DNA of 64,000 nucleotides, from assembly GCA_018402365.1 (NCBI GenBank), contig JAGYJD010000001.1, positions 62,001-126,000 on the forward strand, written 5' to 3'. The notes beneath the pieces were generated by a model. It ran no database searches. It saw nothing but the letters and a program-made list of their open reading frames with translations, and was not told where the DNA came from. Shown here piece after piece: positions 23,615 to 32,049 of the stretch; position 1 is the first letter of the stretch; every line of letters begins with the position of its first letter. A program made the position numbers and the translations under genes. The DNA is from Candidatus Nanopelagicales bacterium (GTDB lineage: Bacteria > Actinomycetota > Actinomycetes > S36-B12 > UBA5976).

Positions 23615-24763
23615 TTGAAAACAAAATTAAAAATGGAGCCGCTGAGCTTACGGGCGGTAGTTACTATGACCGCCATGTTTGGTGGCTTCGTTTCTTCTTA
23701 TGGCGTTATGGTTCCTTTTTTTGTAAAGAGATATGAAATCTCTATCGCCACAGTAAGTTCGCTCTTTGCCATTGCTGGCTTTGGAGCGTTAGCGGGAGTT
23801 TTGGTTTCAACATTTTTGGTCGATAAAATCCCCGCAAGGTTCGCCGGGTCGCTTGGCACTTTAGGCATAGCTGGGGGCGTAATAATCATTTCTTTAGCAT
23901 CTAACTGGCAGTTAACGCTTATAGCAATTTGGGTAATTGGGTTTTCTAATAGTTTTACACAAGTTGCCAGCAGTCAGTATTTAACATCAGTTGGTGGTGT
24001 TAGAGCTTCTCGGCGGATTAATTTTAATAACACAGCTTTTGCGCTGGGGTCGATAGTTTTCCCGCTACTCATTGGGTCTCTTATTAATAGATATTTTGAT
24101 CTATTTCTATACACTTTTTCAGTAGTAATTTTAATAGTTGGCCTAACTTACTTTCGAAATGTAAGCGGCTATTTAACTCATGTTCCCAACCCCAATCGAA
24201 ATACCAGAGATCGGGTAACAGTCCTTCTGATTTTACTCGGGCTGACAACTTATGTGGGCACTGAAATTAGTGCGACAGGATGGATCCCCACCATGTTGGA
24301 AGATCAAGGGTTTTCATCCTCTAGTGCTTCTTTGGGGACTACCATCTTTTTTATTTTTCTTTTTCTTGGGCGCTTGATTTTAATTAGATTTATTCACATG
24401 GTGAATTTAAGAAGGTTGACACTACAAAGTGCTTACTCAATTTTGCCTGCGCTGTTACTGTTTCAACTTCTCGAATGGCACTACCTGGGCATCGCTCTGC
24501 TGGGTATATCTTGCGCGGTAGTTTTCCCGACCGGAATGAGTTGGATTATCCGCCTGGTTCCAGGAAATGCCAGAATTGTGGGGATAATTTTCGCTTTTAG
24601 CGTCACCGGCGCTTTAGTGTTTCCGTCGATAACTGGCTTGGTTATTTCCAAGGTTGGTAGCGAGTACTTGCCGTTAGTTTTAATGGTTCCAACAATAGTT
24701 TCAATACTTTTCTTTAGCCTAGCGGTTAGAAACAGCCGCGAAAAGTTTCTAACTCGTACTTGA
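23615..24763 (+). CDS. MFS transporter
   Basis: 12-TM ORF with MFS loop 'LVSTFLVDKIPARFAGSLG'. Confidence 0.8.
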   Translation: MKTKLKMEPLSLRAVVTMTAMFGGFVSSYGVMVPFFVKRYEISIATVSSLFAIAGFGALAGVLVSTFLVDKIPARFAGSLGTLGIAGGVIIISLASNWQLTLIAIWVIGFSNSFTQVASSQYLTSVGGVRASRRINFNNTAFALGSIVFPLLIGSLINRYFDLFLYTFSVVILIVGLTYFRNVSGYLTHVPNPNRNTRDRVTVLLILLGLTTYVGTEISATGWIPTMLEDQGFSSSSASLGTTIFFIFLFLGRLILIRFIHMVNLRRLTLQSAYSILPALLLFQLLEWHYLGIALLGISCAVVFPTGMSWIIRLVPGNARIVGIIFAFSVTGALVFPSITGLVISKVGSEYLPLVLMVPTIVSILFFSLAVRNSREKFLTRT

Positions 24764-24764
24764 G

Positions 24765-25007
24765 TCATCCCCCCGCAAAGGGTGGCAACATTTCAATTAC
24801 ATCCTCATTTTTAATATGAGTGATTTCATTTAACGAATAGCGTTTTCCATTAATTAAAAAAGTAGAAATTTGAGCTAGCTTGGTCAGGTCAGTGCTGCCT
24901 AATTTTTGAAACTCTGTGATTAGATCTAATTTACTAGTAACCAGAAGCTTGGCCTCGCTAGTTTTGGCAAACTGGCGTGCTGCTGCAAAAAATTTAATAG
25001 TTGCCAT
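24765..25007 (-). CDS. moaD: MoaD/ThiS-family sulfur carrier (molybdopterin synthase small subunit)
   Basis: 80-aa beta-grasp-like protein ending in '...DVIEMLPPFAGG'. Confidence 0.85.
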   Translation of the reverse strand: MATIKFFAAARQFAKTSEAKLLVTSKLDLITEFQKLGSTDLTKLAQISTFLINGKRYSLNEITHIKNEDVIEMLPPFAGG

Positions 25008-25009
25008 TT

Positions 25010-26881
25010 TTAAACTGGAAAAGAAAGTTGATCGACAAATTTATCGTTGAAATCTTTTCGATCTGACAGTTCGACATAATTTACTTCATTAAGTAGCGCC
25101 GTGGCACCACTTCTTTCAGTCTGTGACAAGAGCACCATTTTGGCTCCTTCCCCGGCTACGTTCCCGGCCGAAACAATTCTCATTACTGGCAATTTTGGAA
25201 CAAGCCCAATTGCCACTGCAGAGGCTGGTGAGAGGTACGAACCAAATGAGCCTGCCAAAAGTACTTGTTGAACATCCAAATCTACAAGATCTAACTCTTC
25301 TAATAAAAGCCGCCAACCAGTGGCAATTGAAGCTTTAGCAAATTGTAATTCTCTTACGTCTCTTTGTGAAAGATAAACTTTTGGATCTTTCTCATCCCCG
25401 TGTAGTACGAATACTCGCTCTCCGGTAGCAAGTGTAATTAGATTTCTGGAAAGGTTTGGAGCTTTTTCTTTTGCAACCTCATCCTTTACGAATCTGCCAC
25501 TAGCATCTAATAATTCAGCTTTAACTAACTCGGCACAGGCGTCGACTAAACCTGAGCCACAAATTCCAACAGGCTCGACATCGCCAATAACTTGTAACTT
25601 TAATTTGTCGTCTTCAATTGTCACTACCTCAATGGCACCGTCGGCTGCCCGCATTCCACAAGCGATAGAAGCCGCTTCAAATGCTGGCCCTGCCGGGGCG
25701 GCAGTAGCAAGAATTTTTTCGCCGTTACTTAGGATGATTTCGCAATTGGTGCCAACATCGATAAATAATCTGGTTCTTTTATCGCGATCCATTCCGGTAG
25801 CTAGTACTCCAGAAACAATGTCACCACCCACATATGCACCAAAAGAAGGAAAGACAAAAGCGCGGGCATTTTCATTGATTTGAATGCCAAAATCTTTTGC
25901 GAGCAAAGTGGGCCAGGTGTGTGTGACGGTGATAAAAGGAGCGACTCCTACTGGCTCTGTCTCGACTCCCAAGACAAGCTGCACCATTGTGGCATTTCCA
26001 GCGATAGCAACCTCGTAGACGTGAGAAGCACTAACTTTGCTTTCTTCGATTACTTCTTGGGTCAAGCCATTTAGCGTTTCTGAAGCTGTTTTTTGTAAAC
26101 GTGCTAAGGCAGTTTCATCCATCATGGTGGCCGAAATTCTTGAAATCACATCTGCCCCATATGGCTGTTGCATATTCAACATCGACTTGACCGCCACCGG
26201 CGTTCCGGTATTTAAATCTAAAAGAGTAGCAACCACGGTAGTGGTTCCTAAATCGTAAGCTATGGCATACCTAAATTCAGTGGTATCTGCTGGTTCGATA
26301 TCCACCAAAGCATTATCTACAATGGTGACAGTTACCTTCCAATTAGCAGCTCTTAAAACTTTTGGTATTTTTCTTAGAACACTTAAATCTACTGTTACCT
26401 CTAAGTCGCTAATGGCATTTTTTATTCTTTGAAGGTCAGGTACTTGATCATGAAGCGTCGGCTCAGATAATTCTATATATCTTTTTTGTGTGGCGGGACG
26501 TAAAATAACTTGGCGTCCAACACCTACCGTGGCAGCTTTTGGTCTTGTTGTTAAGGGTGGAACAGTAATCGCTAAGCTTTCATTTGCGCGAGCAACGCAA
26601 GCTAAACGCCATCCATCTCGTAATTCATCTTCACTGAAGGCACGAATATCAAGTCTTGAAATAGGTACGATACCTTCGGTGATTTGTACTTTACATTTTT
26701 TACAAGTTCCATGGCCACCACAAGTTGAATCAATAGCGATACCATTCCAACTGGCCGCATCAAAAACACTTACACCCGGTGGTACCCGGTGCGTGACATT
26801 TTGAGGGGCGAACTTTAAGTCAATCCGCCCCGCACCTGTTTCAGTGTTAAGTTCTTCGGTTAACGTTGGATCTGCGCTCAT
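25010..26881 (-). CDS. Corrinoid-activation protein (RACo/RamA-like; 2Fe-2S ferredoxin domain plus ASKHA/DUF4445 domain)
   Basis: N-terminal 'STCGGHGTCKKCKVQI' 2Fe-2S motif; 'YAIAYDLGTTTVVATLLDL', 'LFIDVGTNCEIIL', 'LAGSFGSYLSPASAVAIGLVP'. Confidence 0.93.
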   Translation of the reverse strand: MSADPTLTEELNTETGAGRIDLKFAPQNVTHRVPPGVSVFDAASWNGIAIDSTCGGHGTCKKCKVQITEGIVPISRLDIRAFSEDELRDGWRLACVARANESLAITVPPLTTRPKAATVGVGRQVILRPATQKRYIELSEPTLHDQVPDLQRIKNAISDLEVTVDLSVLRKIPKVLRAANWKVTVTIVDNALVDIEPADTTEFRYAIAYDLGTTTVVATLLDLNTGTPVAVKSMLNMQQPYGADVISRISATMMDETALARLQKTASETLNGLTQEVIEESKVSASHVYEVAIAGNATMVQLVLGVETEPVGVAPFITVTHTWPTLLAKDFGIQINENARAFVFPSFGAYVGGDIVSGVLATGMDRDKRTRLFIDVGTNCEIILSNGEKILATAAPAGPAFEAASIACGMRAADGAIEVVTIEDDKLKLQVIGDVEPVGICGSGLVDACAELVKAELLDASGRFVKDEVAKEKAPNLSRNLITLATGERVFVLHGDEKDPKVYLSQRDVRELQFAKASIATGWRLLLEELDLVDLDVQQVLLAGSFGSYLSPASAVAIGLVPKLPVMRIVSAGNVAGEGAKMVLLSQTERSGATALLNEVNYVELSDRKDFNDKFVDQLSFPV

Positions 26882-26899
26882 GGTTTTATTCTGTATTCA

Positions 26900-27754
26900 C
26901 TAAGCATTCACGGCTTGTTGACGGAATCTGGTTATCCAATTTGCACCCCATTGATCGTACCCAAGTAACAAGTCGGCTGCTCTTACTGACGCAACAATTT
27001 CAGCTGTCCTGGAATCCATGATTGCGCTAGTTAAGCCTGCCGCCATTGCCATTGGTAAAAAGGCAGAGTTGACAGCATGACGATTTGGTAGACCAAAAGA
27101 TACATTCGAAGCACCCATTGACATGTTGAGACCAAATTTTTCTTTAATAAGGTGCACAGTCTCAAGAGTGATATTTACGGCATCAGGATCGGCACCTACC
27201 GTCATCGCTAAAGGATCGATTAAGAGGTCTTCCATTGGGATTGAATGCTTTTCTATTGCTTTGATAATTTTTTCAACAACAACAATCCGCTCTTTGGCTG
27301 TGGCCGGAATTCCAGTTTCATCATTTGCTAAAGCTAAAATGGCCGCATTGTGTTTTTTAACTAAGGGCAAAATTGCATCCATCCGATCATCTTCACCGGT
27401 GGTGGAATTTACTAGTGCTTTTCCTTCGTAAGCGCCTAGTCCAGCTTCTAATGCCTCGATTACTGAAGAGTCAATGCAGATTGGTAAATCACTTATGGAC
27501 TGGACCAACTTTATTGCCTTAACCAACAACTCTGGCTCATCAGTTAATGGCACACCCATATTTACATCTAAGACGTCAGCCCCACCAGCAACTTGCTGTT
27601 CAACATCGATTTGCACTTGAGACAAGTCCCCTGCCCGAAGTTGCTCTTGAAATTTCTTTCGCCCAGTGGGATTTATCCGCTCGCCAATAATCACAAAAGG
27701 TTGATCATGACCAATAACTACTTCTTTACTAGCTGACCGTAAGTGAGTGTGCAT
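26900..27754 (-). CDS. Methyltetrahydrofolate:corrinoid methyltransferase (pterin-binding, MtgA/AcsE-like)
   Basis: 'VIIGERINPTGRKKFQEQL', 'ADVLDVNMGVP', 'ICIDSSVIEALEAGL', 'NSTTGE', 'GASNVSFGLPNR'. Confidence 0.93.
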   Translation of the reverse strand: MHTHLRSASKEVVIGHDQPFVIIGERINPTGRKKFQEQLRAGDLSQVQIDVEQQVAGGADVLDVNMGVPLTDEPELLVKAIKLVQSISDLPICIDSSVIEALEAGLGAYEGKALVNSTTGEDDRMDAILPLVKKHNAAILALANDETGIPATAKERIVVVEKIIKAIEKHSIPMEDLLIDPLAMTVGADPDAVNITLETVHLIKEKFGLNMSMGASNVSFGLPNRHAVNSAFLPMAMAAGLTSAIMDSRTAEIVASVRAADLLLGYDQWGANWITRFRQQAVNA

Positions 27755-28676
27755 TTTCTTCCTTCGTGGTGTTAACCGGCCGAGCTTTTCGACCTAAATC
27801 TGTCATTAAGCGCTCTAACGTCTCATCGTGTCTAAAATCCGTCACGTGCAGACCGCGAACCCCAGGTAAAGCTAAAGCGTGTCTGGCAAAATCTAAAGTC
27901 TGCAAGTATGCCGCTTCTTTTTTATCTGATGCGTTCTCAACCTCTTTTATTACCGCATCTGGTACATCAATTCCAGGCACATTGCTATGCATAAAATTTA
28001 AGGCACGAGGGCCACTAATTAAAACAATGGTTGGAAGTATCGCTACCCGCTTGCTTAAACCTAAAGCTTCGAGTCCTTGCATGAATTTTTCTAATCGGTC
28101 TTTGTGGTAGCAAATTTGTAGTTGAAAAAACTTTGCTCCAGCTGCCATTTTTTTTGCTACTCGCTGCACTCTGTATTCAAATGGTGGCGCTCCTGGATTC
28201 TCGACTGCGCCAATAAACATATGCGGTGCTGGCTCGATTTTTCTACCAGATAAGTACTGGCCATTTTTGATACTGGCCATCAATCTGACTAATTGTGGTC
28301 CATCTAAATCAAATACTCTTCGAGTTTCGGTCTCATCCCCGGCAGTAACGTCATCACCGGTAAGCGCCACAAAATTTTCGACTCCGTGAAGAGTTGCCCC
28401 AACTACATCTGCTTGTTGGGCGAGACGATTTTTGTCTCGACAAACAACCTGCATTATCGGTTCTAGTCCGTACATCTTCATTGCAATAGAACTCGCTACA
28501 TTTGAAGCGTGTGCGTGAGCGGCAGTGTTGTCGGTGGCGTTAACTCCATCAAACCACGGGGCAAGTCGCTTGGCATATTTCTCAACTTTTGCCATTCCTT
28601 CGCCATCAATTACCGGAAACTCTGCTGTAAAAACTTGCTCATTTGTTTCAGTAATTTGCTTTTCTAAACGAGACAT
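27729..28676 (-). CDS. metF: Methylenetetrahydrofolate reductase (MetF family)
   Basis: TIM-barrel MTHFR motifs: 'TAEFPVIDG', 'FVALTGDDVTAGD', 'GAKFFQLQICYHKDRLEKFM', 'GVRGLHVTDFRHD'. Confidence 0.9.
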   Translation of the reverse strand: MSRLEKQITETNEQVFTAEFPVIDGEGMAKVEKYAKRLAPWFDGVNATDNTAAHAHASNVASSIAMKMYGLEPIMQVVCRDKNRLAQQADVVGATLHGVENFVALTGDDVTAGDETETRRVFDLDGPQLVRLMASIKNGQYLSGRKIEPAPHMFIGAVENPGAPPFEYRVQRVAKKMAAGAKFFQLQICYHKDRLEKFMQGLEALGLSKRVAILPTIVLISGPRALNFMHSNVPGIDVPDAVIKEVENASDKKEAAYLQTLDFARHALALPGVRGLHVTDFRHDETLERLMTDLGRKARPVNTTKEENAHSLTVS

Positions 28677-29059
28677 CAGTGTTGTTCCTCTTCAGCTGCC
28701 TTTGCCCAGCCTTTTGGCACCCACCTATCACGTTTTGTAAAGAAATTAATCCAAGACGAATCCCCCTTAAGTCGATTATCAACTGGAGGTCGCAAATGGT
28801 TAAATTCTTCTTTCCAAACTTTTGGTAGCGGCCAACTTTCTGAGCGCTCATAACCTTTTAGCCAAACACATTTCATTTCGGGCTTTACTTCACAGTGTCC
28901 GTTTTCTCGCACTCCACCGCAGGGACCATTACGTAAAGTTTTTGGACAATTCATCGGACAGGTCATGCCGGTGGAATGCAAGACGCATTGTCCACACATT
29001 TGGCAGTCCCAAACCGGGCCCTTCACCACATGTTCGATTAAAGGTAAAAGTTTTGGCAT
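28676..29059 (-). CDS. MTHFR C-terminal (MetV-like) cysteine-rich partner protein
   Basis: 'CQMCGQCVLHSTGMTCPMNCPKTLRNGPCGGVRENGHCEVKPEMKCVW', the PF12225-type motif; overlaps metF. Confidence 0.9.
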   Translation of the reverse strand: MPKLLPLIEHVVKGPVWDCQMCGQCVLHSTGMTCPMNCPKTLRNGPCGGVRENGHCEVKPEMKCVWLKGYERSESWPLPKVWKEEFNHLRPPVDNRLKGDSSWINFFTKRDRWVPKGWAKAAEEEQH

Positions 29060-29062
29060 AAT

Positions 29063-29728
29063 TTAGGCCTTCGCCAATGCTCTTTTTTGAGCAATTAATT
29101 CTTTTGCCTTTCTAACTGCAGTCGACGCATCAGAAGCGTAACCATCGGCACCCACCGCATCTGCGTACTCCTGCGTGACTGGGGCTCCTCCCACCATGAT
29201 GATGACCTGATCGCGCAAGCCAGCTTTCGTTAATTCATGAATGTTCACTTTGAACATCGGCATGGTGGTTGTAAGAAATGCACTCATGCCCACGATGTCA
29301 GGTTGATGTTCTTTAATTGCGTCAATAAATTTTTCTGGTGGAGCTTGAACCCCAATGTCAATAACTTGAAAACCAGCACCTTCAAGCATGATGTTAACTA
29401 GGTTTTTGCCAATGTCGTGGACATCACCTTTTACCGTTCCCATTAAAAAAGTACCAACAGTTTCGGCACCGGTATCTGCTAACAGCGGCCGCAAAATATC
29501 TAAAGCGCCACTCATCGCTCTACCGGCTATTAACATTTCAGGAACAAAATAATCACCACGCTCAAAGCGGGCACCGACCTCTTCTAGTGAAGGAATCAAT
29601 CCCTCAAAAAGTAATTCGTCCGGCGTTAATCCTTCGCTTAGCCCTTGGTTAGTAAGTTCGATAACTCGTGGTCCATTACCCAACATAGTTTCGTCATAGA
29701 TCTCTTTTAGGACTTGTTCCTTGCTCAT
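29063..29728 (-). CDS. Corrinoid (B12-binding) methyl-carrier protein, MtgC/MttC family
   Basis: 'MGTVKGDVHDIGKNLVNIMLEGAGFQVIDIGVQAPPEKF' (DxHxxG cobalamin motif) with N-terminal helical cap. Confidence 0.95.
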   Translation of the reverse strand: MSKEQVLKEIYDETMLGNGPRVIELTNQGLSEGLTPDELLFEGLIPSLEEVGARFERGDYFVPEMLIAGRAMSGALDILRPLLADTGAETVGTFLMGTVKGDVHDIGKNLVNIMLEGAGFQVIDIGVQAPPEKFIDAIKEHQPDIVGMSAFLTTTMPMFKVNIHELTKAGLRDQVIIMVGGAPVTQEYADAVGADGYASDASTAVRKAKELIAQKRALAKA

Positions 29729-30510
29729 GCGGCCCCTTCCTTTTTGTTTCTAGCGCCCAAATTGACTTTAACCTTGCTAACTTCTTGCTTTAATAAATTT
29801 GCAAAAAGTTTTATTCTTTCTGGAGTTATTCGACTATTTGGTCCAGAAACACTAACTGTTGCGATTACATTTTGATTTGCATCAAACACAGGAACAGATA
29901 CTGCCACTAAGCCTTCTTCTAATTCACCATTGCTAGAGCCATAACCACGCGCTCTGACGGTCTCTAATTCGCGAGCAAGATCAGCTCGACTAGTAATTGT
30001 CTTAAGAGTAATTTTTTCTAATTTCTTATCTGGTAAAACTTGAGCACCATACGCTAAAAATACTTTTCCACTTGCGGAGCAATGGAAGGGAACATTCTCT
30101 CCTACCCAATCACGACTACCTATCAGAAACGTCGATTGAACTTGCGCAATATTTTCAACAGCATCAAATCCCGCTACCGCTAAACTTACGGCTTCTCCAG
30201 TTTTTTCGCTGATTGCTTCCATTGCAGGTTGTAGTGCTGTAGAAACTGCCATGTTTCCACCGCCCTTAAGTGCAAAACGATTTACTACCGCTCCTGCTTC
30301 AAAGGCACCGTCCGCGGTTCGTTGAATTAATTCATTTCGCTCGAGTGCGCCCAAAATTCGACTGGCTGTTCCCTTAGCCAAACCGGTTTCATTCATAAGT
30401 TGTGTAAAGGTTAAAGAAGTTGGTGAATCTAAAATTTTTACTAATAAGGCCGCAGCACGATCAATAGCTTGAGTGCCCGTGGGGCGCTGCTCGTTCATCG
30501 CTGCCTCCAA
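29725..30510 (-). CDS. IclR family transcriptional regulator
   Basis: N-terminal wHTH ('LTFTQLMNETGLAKGTASRILGALERNELI') and IclR effector domain ('FHCSASGKVFLAYG'). Confidence 0.93.
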   Translation of the reverse strand: MEAAMNEQRPTGTQAIDRAAALLVKILDSPTSLTFTQLMNETGLAKGTASRILGALERNELIQRTADGAFEAGAVVNRFALKGGGNMAVSTALQPAMEAISEKTGEAVSLAVAGFDAVENIAQVQSTFLIGSRDWVGENVPFHCSASGKVFLAYGAQVLPDKKLEKITLKTITSRADLARELETVRARGYGSSNGELEEGLVAVSVPVFDANQNVIATVSVSGPNSRITPERIKLFANLLKQEVSKVKVNLGARNKKEGAA

Positions 30511-30524
30511 ATCTCCGCATAATA

Positions 30525-30565
30525 TGGAACTATAGTTTCACACTGTAGTGTATATTACCCTATAC
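30525..30565. promoter_or_regulatory. Candidate operator/promoter region between divergent iclR and mttB-like genes
   Basis: TGGAAC-tata-GTTTCA (30525-30540, one mismatched pair), CACT-gt-AGTG (30541-30550), GTATA-ttaccc-TATAC (30550-30565). Confidence 0.5.
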
Positions 30566-30609
30566 TCGTCAAGTCCTTATCGGGATTTCTTTAGAGAGGC
30601 TAACTAAAT

Positions 30610-32049
30610 ATGTTCCATAACAAAATGCCCAAGTACGAAATTCTCTCAGCCGAAGCGCTTAATAAGCTCGATCAAGGTTGGCGTCGAATCGTTTCTGAGA
30701 TCGGTATCGAATTCATGTCCGACCGTGCCCTTGACCTTTTTAGAAAAGCTGGCCAAACCATCGAAGGCAATAACGTCAAATTTGACCCAGACTTTGTAAT
30801 GGAGCAGGTCAAGAAAGCCCCAAGTGAATTTGATGTGCAAGCTCGCAATCCTAAAAATTCTGTACACATCGGTGGCGACCACATGGTTTTCAGCGGAGTT
30901 TATGGACCTCCTTTCGTGCGCGATGGTGACGTTCGTCGCGAAGCAACCATGAATGATTACGAAAACTTCACCAAACTTGCTCAGAGTTTTCCGGAGTTAG
31001 ATTCTGCAGGTGGTGTGATCTGTGAGCCAAACGATGCTTCTTTAGATACCCGTCACATAGATATGACCTATGCCTTGCAAACATTAACCGACAAAATTTA
31101 TATGGGCAACGTAGTTTCGGGCGATAGAGCGCAAGATGTATTAAAAATGACTGACATTGTTTTCGGAGGCCGCGAGAATATTGAAAAAACTCCCGCCACA
31201 ATTTCTTTAATTAATTGCAATTCACCCTTACGTTGGGATGATCGCATGCTTGATTCACAATTCGAGTATTCAGCCGCTAATCAGGCAGTGGTATTAACTC
31301 CTTTTCTTTTAATGGGTGCCATGAGCCCAGTAACAATTCCAGCGGCATTAGCGCAGCAAATGGCAGAGGCTTTAACCGGTATTGCCTTATCACAATTGAT
31401 TAGACCAGGAAGCCCAGTAATTTTTGGATCTTTCTTGTCAAACATTGACATGCAATCTGGTTCACCACAATTTGGTACACCTGAATCTGGAATCGGTCTT
31501 TTAGCTACTGGTCAAATTGCGAGACATTTTAATTTACCTTGGCGTGCCGGTGGTGGTCTTAACTCATCACAAACCACCGATGCCCAAGCTGGCTATGAAG
31601 CATTAATGACTTTGATGCCAGCATTCTTGGCTGGTACTAACTGGATCATGCACTCAGCAGGTTGGCTAGAGGGTGGATTGGTTGCATGTTATGAAAAATT
31701 TGTGATGGACATTGAATTAATCAGAATGTTGCAAGCTGAATTCACTCCCCTTGAAATAGATGATGCTTCACTGGCTTTTGATGCCCACCTTGAAGTTGGA
31801 CACGGTGGTCACTTTTTAGGTGCTGCTCACACCATGGATCGATTCCGCGATTGTTTCTATCGTCCAATGCTTTCTTCAAGTGACAATTTTGAAAGATGGA
31901 ACAGAAATGGTGCAAAAAATACTGCGGTACGAGCAAATGAAATGGCTCATAAGAAGATAGAAGAGTATGAAAAGCCCCCTATGGACGATGCCATCAAAGC
32001 AGAATTAGATGAATTTGTTGCCAAAAGAAAGTTGGAACTAGAGGCGTGA
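30610..32049 (+). CDS. MttB-family trimethylamine/glycine-betaine:corrinoid methyltransferase, non-pyrrolysine type
   Basis: MttB superfamily ORF ('PWRAGGGLNSSQTTDAQAGYEALMTLMPAFLAGTNWIMHSAGWLEGGLVACYEKFVMDIE', 'HFLGAAHTM'), no in-frame TAG, next to corrinoid-protein genes and betaine genes. Confidence 0.9.
   Translation: MFHNKMPKYEILSAEALNKLDQGWRRIVSEIGIEFMSDRALDLFRKAGQTIEGNNVKFDPDFVMEQVKKAPSEFDVQARNPKNSVHIGGDHMVFSGVYGPPFVRDGDVRREATMNDYENFTKLAQSFPELDSAGGVICEPNDASLDTRHIDMTYALQTLTDKIYMGNVVSGDRAQDVLKMTDIVFGGRENIEKTPATISLINCNSPLRWDDRMLDSQFEYSAANQAVVLTPFLLMGAMSPVTIPAALAQQMAEALTGIALSQLIRPGSPVIFGSFLSNIDMQSGSPQFGTPESGIGLLATGQIARHFNLPWRAGGGLNSSQTTDAQAGYEALMTLMPAFLAGTNWIMHSAGWLEGGLVACYEKFVMDIELIRMLQAEFTPLEIDDASLAFDAHLEVGHGGHFLGAAHTMDRFRDCFYRPMLSSSDNFERWNRNGAKNTAVRANEMAHKKIEEYEKPPMDDAIKAELDEFVAKRKLELEA

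Noticed and set aside
25123-26804. Several 60-104 aa + strand ORFs
   Set aside because: All are antisense to the corrinoid-activation gene and have no family-like features.
30610-32049. Pyrrolysine-encoding mttB
   Set aside because: No in-frame TAG within the ORF; stop is TGA.
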